A stretch of 64,000 nucleotides of DNA, from assembly GCA_011799875.1 (NCBI GenBank), contig CM022302.1, positions 525,588,228-525,652,227 of the forward strand. The letters run 5' to 3'. Positions 33,179-41,748 of this stretch are shown here, piece by piece. Each line of letters starts with the position of its first letter. Position 1 is the first letter of the stretch. This stretch comes from Thinopyrum elongatum. Lineage: Eukaryota; Streptophyta; Magnoliopsida; Poales; Poaceae. The translations under genes were made by a program, and so were the position numbers. A model generated the notes under the pieces. It was given only the letters and a program-made list of their open reading frames with translations. It did no database searches and had not been told where the DNA came from.

Positions 33179-35660
33179 TGAGGGAATCAAGCATCAATAT
33201 TCCGCACCTTACACCCCTCAACAAAATGGTGTAGCGGAGAGGAAGAACCGGACGTTGATGGATGCGGCAAGAACCATGATGGCGGAGTTCAAGTCTCCGT
33301 ACAACTTTTGGGCCGAAGCTATCAACACCGCCTGTCATGCATCCAATCGGCTCTATCTCCGCAAAGGCTTGAACAAGACTCCTTATGAGATTCTCACCGG
33401 TAACAAGCCTAACCTCAAGTACTTCCGGGTATTCGGGTGTAAGTGTTTCATTCTCAAGAAAGATGTTTGTTTGTCTAAATTTGAGGCTAGAGCTCATGAG
33501 GGCATATTTGTTGGTTATGCTACAAACTCTCATGCTTACCGTGTCCTCAATAAGTCCACGGGACTTATTGAGGAAACGTGTAACGTAGAGTTTGATGAGA
33601 ATAACGGCTCCCAAGTGGAGCAAAGTGGTACTTGTGATGTAGGTGATGAAATTCCTCCCCAAGCCATAAGAAGAATGGGTGTTGGTCATATCCTACCCAT
33701 TGAGGAACCCCTTGTGGCCGAAGGAGAAGGACAATGTTCCACTCAAGTGGAACCATCACCAACCCAAGACCCACACGCTTCCGAAGAACTAAGTGAAGGC
33801 CCTCAACCAAATGAACTAGATCAAGGGCAAGATCAACCTCAAGATGGTGTTGAACCACCATGTGATGCCCAAGGTCAAGTTCTCTCAACCAAGCAAGCTC
33901 AAGATCAAGAACAAGCTCTTGACGACGCTCAAGATGATCAAGTTACCGCTCCTCAACTCTCTCTTGAGGAGGAATTGGAGCGTCGTGCCGCCAAGATTGC
34001 CTCCAAGCTCACTACCAAAGATCATCTCATGAAGAATGTGCTTGGAAGCTTAAGAAAGGGGGTAAGCACTCGTAGACAATTAGCAAACTATTGTGAACAT
34101 CACGCGTTTGTCTCTTGTGTTGAGCCCCAAAAGGTCTATGAGGCGCTTGAGGATCCGTATTGGCTCAATGCCATGCATGAAGAACTCAACAACTTCGAGC
34201 ATAACAAGGTGTGGAGATTGGTGCCAAGGCCATCGGGGAACCATAATGTCATTGGAACCAAGTGGATATTCAAGAACAAGCAAGATGCTCATGGAATTAT
34301 CATTCGCAACAAGGCTCGTTTGGTAGCACAAGGCTACTCCCAAGTCGAGGGTATCGACTACGGTGAAACCTTTGCTCCCGTTGCTTGCCTTGAATCTATT
34401 CGTTTGTTGATTGCTTATGCTTCTCATCATAACTTCAAGTTGCAACAAATGGATGTGAAGAGTGCTTTTCTTAATGGTCCTATTAATGAGTTGGTGTATG
34501 TCAAACAACCCCCGGGGTTCGAGGATCCCTATTTCCCCGATCATGTGTACCAACTCGATAAGGCACTCTATGGCCTTAAACAAGCCCCACATGCGTGGTA
34601 TGAGCACCTTACCGAGTTGTTGCAAGATCGTGGGTTTGAAATTGGGAAAATTGACCCCACTCTTTTTACTAAGAAGGTCAAAGGGGAGTTGTTTGTATGC
34701 CAACTATATGTTGATGAAATAATCTTTGGTTCCCCTAACAAAGCTTTCAATGAGGAATTTGCCACTCTCATGACCTCAAAGTTCAAGATGTCCATGATGG
34801 GAGAGTTGAAGTTCTTTCTCGGGTTCGAAATCAAGCAAAGAAGAGAAGGAACATTCATCAACCAAGCCAAATACACTCACGACATGCTCAAGAGATTCAA
34901 GCTAAGTGATGTCAAGCCGGCTTCCACTCCAATGCCTGTCAAATGCCAACTTGACATAGATCCCAGTGGTAAAGCAGTGGATCAAAAGGTATATCGCTCC
35001 ATGATTGGTTCCTTACTTTACCTTTGTGCATCTAGACCGGATATCATGTTGAGTGTGGGAATTTGTGCACGGTTTCAAGCTGCACCTAAGGAAAGCCACT
35101 TTGTGGCGGTCAAGCGAATCTTTCGATATTTGGCTCATACCCCAAACTTTGGCTTATGGTACCCAAGAGGAGCAAACTTCAACCTTGTGGGCTTTTCAGA
35201 CTCGGATTGGGCGGGGGACAAAGTGGATAGGAAGTCAACCTCCGGAGGGTGCCAATTTCTTGGTTGCTCTTTGGTGAGTTGGTCTTCTAAGAAGCAAAGT
35301 TGTGTGTCTCTCTCGTCCACCGAAGCGGAGTATGTGGCCGCCGGTAGTTGTTGTGCTCAACTTCTTTGGATGAGGCAAACTTTAAAGGATTACGGTGTCA
35401 TTTGTGACAAAGTGCCTCTTTGGTGTGACAATGAAAGTGCCATCAAGATCTCTATCAACCCGGTGCAACACTTCAAGACGAAGCATATTGAGATTCGGTA
35501 TCACTTTATCCGGGATCATATTAGGCGAGGGGAGATCAAGCTCAACTATGTCAACACTCATGATAACCTTGCAGATATCTTCACAAAGCCTTTGGATGAA
35601 TCAAGATTTCGCGAGTTAATGCATGAGCTAAATATCATTGATTCGAGCAATGTGGCTTGA
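33129..35660 (+). pseudogene. Sirevirus 3 truncated pol (late integrase-RT-RNase H)
   Basis: This open frame of 843 codons starts in gag-derived sequence in another frame and enters integrase at [16 protein letters not shown] (about residue 18). It therefore keeps only the last DDE residue (VAERKNR). RT follows with [11 protein letters not shown] near residue 440 and LYVDEIIFG at 526-534, where the second catalytic Asp of YVDD is Glu530. RNase H is complete ([25 protein letters not shown]). No stops occur after the deletion. Lacking protease, most of integrase and a normal RT active site, it is probably mobilised only in trans, if at all. Confidence 0.88.
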
Positions 35661-36487
35661 ACCCTTGCACACCCCACCATACTCATCTTGATGTCTTGTT
35701 TATGTGTAGGCATGGACATAGGGGGAGTGTTGTTCTCTCAATGAACTCTCCCTCCCCCCTTTATGCATAAATTGATCAACTCTTTCACATTAACCATTTT
35801 TTATGGTACTTGTGCTTCAAAGACGAGTTTTGGTCATGGGCCCAAGGATAATTCTTCGCGGTGCCATACCAATTGACTCAAACATAGGTGGCTCCGGCCA
35901 CCGCCCTCTCTTTGGAGAGGTTGTGTTTCGTGTTTGGTTGGTCCTTATTGTCCTTTGCCTCCCCTTGAGTCGCGTTTGTGGTTGAGTTGCCTCATGTGTG
36001 TGCTCTTCCGCATGTCCGGTTGCTTGAAGGGTGCATTGCATAGGCCGTGTTTTTCTGTTTTTGTTGGAAACTTGCACTTTCTTGGGTTTACGGTACTACC
36101 GTGCTGAGCCACGGTACTACCGCAGGAGATGGGTTGCCCTGTGCGTGCACAGCTGCATCCCGGCACGGTACTACCGCTTCCATCGCGGCAGTATTTTTTT
36201 ACTGCCGCTGGAAGAGCGGTACTACCGCCCTGTGTGCGGTACTTCCGCCTGGGCGGTACTACCGCGATGACCGCGGTACTACCGCACCGTCGCTAGCGGG
36301 TGGGGGTCAAGAGCGGGCAGGAGGAGTTCCAACTCCCCCATACCTATTCAACTCCTTTTCCTCACCTCGTCTCTCTCTCTCTCTCTCCTGCCAAGAACGG
36401 CGCCGGAGGACCTCGCCGGATCTTCGTCTCCGGCCGCTCTCCTCGCATTCCGACTGGTGGGATCGATTCCCACCTCGCCCTCTTGCC
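35661..36487 (+). other. Spacer and leader between pol and third ORF, Sirevirus 3
   Basis: No ORF. It contains a purine tract (ATAGGGGGAGTGTTG, about 35718), a cluster of GCGGTACTACCGC palindromes (36090-36285) and a CT-rich leader (36350-36400) resembling a plant 5' UTR in front of the ATG at 36488. Confidence 0.6.
36090..36285 (+). repeat. Palindrome cluster, Sirevirus 3 third-ORF leader
   Basis: GCGGTACTACCGC-type copies start at 36090, 36111, 36165, 36216, 36236, 36253 and 36273, steps mostly 17-21 bp. The central base is C, opposite to the LTR array on the same strand. Confidence 0.85.
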
Positions 36488-38450
36488 ATGGAACAAGGTT
36501 TCTCCCCAAATCCCTCTCTTTTTGTCTCGTAGTTTCGCTTTTAGGTTTTGGGGAGATGCATGTTGTTCTTGAGATTTTTGGCCAAGTCTTTGCAAGAGGA
36601 GGATGTAGGAGAGTAGTAGTGCTGTAGAGATGCTATTTGGTATGTTGCCTCACGGTAGTTTTGATCGACCGTAGTACCGATCCAAAGTTGCGGATGTGCC
36701 CAGATCCGTCCTATGCTTCTTTGTATCCGTGCGGTACTACCGCGCATTCCATGCGGTACTACCGCTCTGGCTCATGCGGTACTACCGTTCCTCTGGAGCG
36801 GTACTACCGCTCGTAGCGCGGAAGTAAAATTTTACTTCCGCTCTATGCGCGGTACTACCGTGCCATCTCGGCGCAGTACTACCGCGGCTAGAGCGGATGT
36901 AAACATTTATTCCCGCTTAGTGGTGAGGTACTACCGATGCCATCTAAACTACCTTGGTGCGACTACCCAATCTTATTTCTACGTGTTTCGTCTGTGTTGG
37001 CTTTGGTCTTTGCATTGATCCTTCTTGTCTTCTCGTGTGTTTTGTGTTGTGTGTCACAGGTGGTGGCTCCAATGTCCGTCGCTCGAATCCTAGCCGCAAC
37101 ACGAGCTCTAAGCGGCTTCGCAATCAAGAAGCACCGGAGGGCTCCAATGCCCAACAACGCACTGTCAAGAAGACCGCTAACAGGTTCAAGGAGCCAAGTC
37201 TTGGCATGGATGAGATGCCTCTATCTGAGTTCATTATTCGAAGGAGGATCAATCCCTATGTGAACCCTCGTGAGACTTTCAAAGGGAATGAGTTGTTCTG
37301 GACCAAGCAGCAGAATCTCATCTACTTCGATATCATCAAGTCCAAGCACAACATATATGTTCCTATGCAGTGGATTGATATGACTCATCTGAGGAAGGAC
37401 CGGGCATACTTTGGTGAGGCCTTGGACTTGGTGGAGCAGTTTGGCATTGAAGACTTCATCACTTTTCACATGGACTTTGACCAGGAGCTTTTGGCACAGT
37501 TCTTTGCTTCCGTCCACTTCCACACGGATGGGGAGCGGACTATGACTTGGATGACTAATGGGAGGAGGATGTCTGCCACTTGGAAGGAATTCATGGAGAT
37601 GCTGCATGTTCGTGATGAGGGGCTCGATGTGCCCGTTGGTGTCCGTCCACACGCCAATCCTGAGTCCACCAACAAGAACAAGCTTCAACCGTTCCTTGTG
37701 GAGAAGAAGTTGGCAAATGGCTGGCAGTCATGGGTGCTCAATCCCTTCCTGGACGTCATGCATCGGATCTTCCGCAACACGCTCTTTCCGCGCATTGGCG
37801 ACAAGGATAAGGTGCATGTTTATCTCGTGGATATGATGCTTCTTTGTGAGGAGGCGCTCCGTCAAATTACCCAGCCACTAGACATCTCTCATATCATGTG
37901 GATTGAGCTTCGGTTTGCGGTCTACAATCGCAAGGTGCCCATATATGGCCCATATCTGCACCTCTTGATCTCGAAGACGTGGGAGAAGCTCTTTCCGACT
38001 GAAGTCTTCTCTGCTCCCAACTGGGTTCGCCATGAGCCTATCAAGCTGCGCCAGAAGAACAAGTGGGCCAATACCACAACCAGGGCTGAGGCCGAGGCTG
38101 CACGGATGGATGTTGATGAGGACGAGTTTGAGGAGGAGGAGGCTGAGGACAGTTCTGCGGGGTATGCTCCTCCATCTTCTGAGCCCTCTTGGGCTAAGAG
38201 GCTGAAGGCAAAGATGAAGGCTCTGTTCTGCATGCAGGCCAAGGGGCAGTACAAGACACATGTTGCTCAGAAGGAGGCTCGCCAGCGCGACAAGAGGATC
38301 TTGAGGACTTTCGGTGAGAACGTGTCGAGCGGTTCAGAGACAAACATCACTCCTGAGGCTGACTGGATAGCGAAGCAAGGCTATCAGTGGACCGAGTCAG
38401 AGGAGGAGCCCATTCCCGTTGCCGAGTCTGATGAGGAGCATGTTGAGTGA
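36488..38450 (+). CDS. Sirevirus 3 third ORF (env-position gene), probable two-exon gene
   Basis: The model has a tiny exon 36488-36497 (ATG plus three codons, last one split) and a donor CAAG|GTTTCT. The intron is 36498-37059, ending in a pyrimidine-rich stretch and gtgtcacag. Exon 2 is 37060-38450, in frame, giving 466 residues. Without splicing the frame is open only from 36954 and begins in intron-like sequence. The protein has a basic N-terminus, a folded part with QFFASVHF and YGPYLHLLI, an acidic patch, SWAKRLKAKMKALFCMQ, SGSETNITPEADWI and an acidic tail. Sirevirus 2 shares the later motifs in the same order. There is no signal peptide or membrane span. Function is unknown; the envelope-like label rests on gene position. 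Confidence 0.7.
36731..36890 (+). repeat. Palindrome cluster inside the third-ORF intron, Sirevirus 3
   Basis: GCGGTACTACCGC copies start at 36731, 36753, 36776 and 36798 (steps 22-23 bp). They are followed by a perfect 24-bp palindrome GCGGAAGTAAAATTTTACTTCCGC cut as two 12-bp arms (36818-36841). Confidence 0.85.
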
Positions 38451-38499
38451 TCTCTGCAGAGGATGCTACCACCTGTGTCGTAGGTGTCCTCTCTGCCTT

Positions 38500-38983
38500 T
38501 TTGGTGTCTCGATGCCAAAGGGGGAGAGAGAGTAGGATTTGCTTTCGTGTTCGTGTCTCTGTGCCTTCGTTTCGTTGGTCTTCCGTTTGTGTTGCTTTGG
38601 TTTGTTGATTTGCGCTTGTGTTTGTGTGTCCCGGAGACTTTCATATGGTGTAAGACATATGCACTCAAGCTTATCTCATTGTCTTTTATGCTTAGTAGTC
38701 CGTGAGCCTTTGCTATCATGTGCCCTTTACTTTTTGCTCTTATGCATTGCCTTGCCTCCATGCTTAGTGTTATTTATATTGCTGCAAGGAATGCCTTGTC
38801 TATAAAATATAGGGGGAGTGTTGATCCTAGTATGTGTGCCGTGCAGTCCAAAGCATTTAAATAGAGTGCACACATCTAGGGGGAGCCTGTCTATATTTTG
38901 TAGATGGTGGGTTTGCTTATGTTATTTTAGTATCCTTATGTGCAAATCCTGTGTTGTCATCAATCCACCAAAAAGGGGGAGAT
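38500..38983 (+). other. Multiple polypurine tracts, Sirevirus 3
   Basis: GCCAAAGGGGGAGAGAG (about 38513), ATAGGGGGAGTG (about 38809), CTAGGGGGAGCC (about 38876) and AAAAAGGGGGAGAT directly before the 3' LTR. Same order and spacing style as Sirevirus 2. Confidence 0.82.
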
Positions 38984-40562
38984 TGTAAGGGCATATTTCA
39001 CCTTATGTGGTTTTGGTGATTGATGACAATGCATTTGCGGACTAATCGTGTGCGTTGAGCATTTCAGATATCTCATGTTTAGGCACAAGACGATTCGATG
39101 CCCCTCGGAGCTTAGTAAAGACGGCGTTTCTCTTCGTTTCTTTTCGGTGGATTTGAGTCGTAGGGAAGCCGTACTATTAAGAGGGGGTCCGCTTTGGAAA
39201 GGTTAGGGTAGAATCTACACGTACACGTCTACTCCTTTGCACCACCCTTCCATTGTTCCTTTGGAGCACCGACCGGTTATCTGTGTCTTTGCAAAATGAA
39301 GGACTCCAAGTGGTATTGTGCTGTGGCATGCGGTAGTACTGCTCCACGGAGCAGTAGTACCTCACGATAGTACCGGACAGGATTGCGGTAGTACCGCAAG
39401 GTCTTGCGGTAGTACCGCTCCTCCTACGCGGTAGTACCGTGACGTCTGGCCCAGCACATCTACTCGCGCGGAAGTAGGGGCGGATGTAATTTTTTACATC
39501 CGCGCCCCATGCGGTAGTACCACTCCCTGGATGCGGTAGTACCGTGTCGGATTTTTGCACAGATCAAAAATCAGCGGAAGTAGCCACGGATGTAATTTTA
39601 TTCGTCCGTGCCTTCCCAGCCTAGTCGAACCCTGCCTTGCGGTAGTACCGCAAGGGCGCGCGGTAGTACCGCTCCGGCGGTTCTACCGCTCGCTGCGTCT
39701 ACGCAACAGGGCTTCGGCTGGCCTCTGCCGTGGGTGCGGTAGTACCGCACTGACTGGCGGTAGTACCGCAATGACTTGCGGTAGTACCGCATGTCTGGTG
39801 CGGTACTACCGCGTGTCGCGGGCTGGTTTGAGGGATAACGGTTGGATTTGTCTTCTTAGTATAAAAGGGGAGTCTTCTTCTCCATTTGACTCACCTCTAC
39901 TCCCCAAAGCTCCATTGTTGCTCCAAGCTCCATTTTCGCCCGATCTCTTTCCCTAGCCAATCAAACTTGTTGATTTTCTAGGGATTGGTTGAGAAGGCCC
40001 CGATCTACACTTCCACCAAGAGAAATTTGATTCCCCCCACTAATCCCTTGCGGACCTTGTTACTCTTGGGTGTTTGAGCACCCTAGACGGTTGAGGTCAC
40101 CTCGGAGCCATATTCCATTGTGGTGAAGCTCCGAGGTTTCGTTGGGAGCCTCCAATTCGGTTGTGGAGAGAGCCCCAACCTTGTTTGTAAAGGTTCGGTC
40201 GCCGCCTTCAAGGGCACCAATAGTGGAATCACGGCATCTCGCATTGTGTGAGGGCGTGAGGAGAATACGGTGGCCCTAGTGGCTTCTTGGGGAGCATTGT
40301 GCCTCCACACCGCTCCAACGGAGACGTACTTCCTCTCAAAGGGAAGAAACTTCGGTAACACATCCTCGTCTTCACCGGCTCCATTTTTGGTTATCTCTTA
40401 CCTTTACTTGTGCAAGCTTCTTTGTGTGTTGTATTCCTTGCTTACGTGTATGCTTGTTGTTGTTGCATCATATAGGTTGCTCACCTAGTTGCATTTCTAG
40501 ACAACCTACTTTGATGCAAAGTTTAATTTGGTAAAGAAAAGCTTAAAAATGTTGTGCCATTC

Positions 40563-40593
<31 letters not shown>

Positions 40594-40646
40594 ACCCCCC
40601 CCCCCCCCCCCCCCCCGCCCTCTAGTCAACTATATCGATCCTTTCA
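38984..40646 (+). repeat. 3' LTR of Sirevirus 3
   Basis: 1663 bp, near-identical to 31232-32851. The 43-bp difference in length comes mostly from a much longer poly-C run at 40564-40620. Confidence 0.95.
40564..40620 (+). repeat. 57-bp poly-C tract
   Basis: All C except one A (40594) and one G (40617). The 5' LTR and Sirevirus 2 have only about 10-12 C at this place. Confidence 0.9.
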
Positions 40647-40651
40647 AAAGG

Positions 40652-41005
40652 GTGGACCCTAGGAAACCCTAGGGGAAAACTTTTTCTAATAGACAACTAT
40701 CAAGAGGAAGAAACAAGTATGGCGGAAGTTGCCATAATTTCAAAATTAAAAAGATTGGAATTAGTATAATTGTATGACATTGCATGAAAATAAGCCTACA
40801 TTAGTATGACTAATAACATGCAAAATTGCAACTCCTCACCATTGGGCAAAATTGCAACATAATTTATAGTGCGATTTTTAGGCAATTTTAAATAAAATTT
40901 ATGAACATCGCAAAACGTCAATACAGAAAATTCACTGTAAAATAGAAAAAGGGCCTGAACATTGATTTTGTCCCACAATTCCGCGCGGCAGCCGGTCAAA
41001 CAACC
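40652..41005 (+). other. LINE 5' edge and AT-rich upstream DNA
   Basis: The first few tens of bases (including cctaggaaaccctagggg) continue the LINE after Sirevirus 3. The exact LINE end is not clear. The rest is AT-rich and I see no gene in it. Confidence 0.5.
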
Positions 41006-41186
41006 GGCCCATCAGCTTAATTCCTTACAAGGAAAAACTTTATCACTGGGCCCACAGCCGAATACGGCCCTTCTACCGCCCGAAAGCCCGCCAGTTACTG
41101 CGCGTGCTCGCCAGCCGTCCGATCTTTACAGGACGGTTTTGATCATCCCAGGCGGAGCAAATTCACGGGCCGGCCTAAAACCCTAA
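41006..41186 (+). promoter_or_regulatory. Host gene promoter (site II and telo-box motifs)
   Basis: GGCCCA (41006-41011), the palindrome TGGGCCCA (41047-41054) and a telo-box AAACCCTAA (41178-41186) lie within 180 bp. This combination is typical of plant housekeeping promoters and sits just upstream of a GC-rich leader. No clear TATA box is present, also common in this class. Confidence 0.6.
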
Positions 41187-41748
41187 ACATTTCTCCCTTC
41201 GTCCCTGATTCCCCCGCTCCGGCGACCGCCGCGGCGGTCCATGGCGGCGCGGTGTCTGCGCTCGTCGGAGCAGCGTGCAGCGGACTAATGTCCCGCGCGC
41301 TCCTCCGTCGAGAGTGGCTGCCGGCGTCGAGCATACGGCGTTCGGCGACGAGAATGAGGAGGCGAGCGCTGGTTTCGTGCGAGGCGCGGAGGCCTTGCAG
41401 CGTGCGCGTCCGTAGGTGCGGCAGCGACGCCGACGCGACCATACGGTGAGGCCCTGACCTCAAACATTGTTAGGTGTGCCGAGTTGTGAGGGTAACTTCT
41501 TGGGATTTATGTAAACATTCAATTTTCCTTCTCTGATTTCTAAAACCGTTGGTAGCGTGCCCCTCTCAGCTTGTCCAGCCGATTGCCAATTCCGGCAGCG
41601 GTTGCAACAGTATCAGCACCGGAGTATACGCCACAGGAAATGGCGGAGAGTGTGTGCCAAGAGGAAGGAGAAGAAGGAGCTGATAGGAACAGTATCAGCA
41701 CCAGAGGAAGGAGAAGGAGAGAGAGTAGGAGCGGCGAGCCAAGGTCCA
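41187..41748 (+). other. Probable 5' UTR of the host gene, with intron
   Basis: A GC-rich leader ends at a donor CATACG|GTGAGG (41444/41445), and an acceptor cttgtccag ends at 41574. A short ATG frame at 41241 and a longer one from 41288 occur in exon 1. The 41288 frame (basic, transit-peptide-like) continues through the splice to a stop near 41774, out of frame with the main ORF. A duplicated ACAGTATCAGCACC block (about 41609 and 41689) sits in two different frames. An N-terminal extension broken by a frameshift is therefore possible. Confidence 0.45.

Larger units (their letters stand above)
31232..40646 (+). mobile_element. Sirevirus 3, internally deleted Copia element
   Basis: Complete ends: 5' LTR 31232-32851 and 3' LTR 38984-40646, flanked by the target duplication AAAGG (31227-31231 and 40647-40651). 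The 9.4 kb element has lost most of gag, the protease and the first half of integrase, but keeps an open RT-RNase H frame and an open third ORF. LTR sequences differ at only scattered positions, so insertion is fairly recent. It lies in the 5' part of the LINE. Confidence 0.94.

Noticed and set aside
32852..35660. Sirevirus 3 as an intact autonomous element
   Set aside because: Ends and RT frame look fresh, but gag, protease and most of integrase are deleted and the RT site is YVDE.
36954..38450. Third ORF of Sirevirus 3 read unspliced from 36954
   Set aside because: The first 35 codons lie in a pyrimidine-rich intron-like stretch with no similarity to the Sirevirus 2 protein; similarity begins after the acceptor.
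41143..41463. 106-codon minus-strand frame opposite the host 5' UTR
   Set aside because: GC-rich shadow frame; the promoter motifs and splice sites read on the plus strand.
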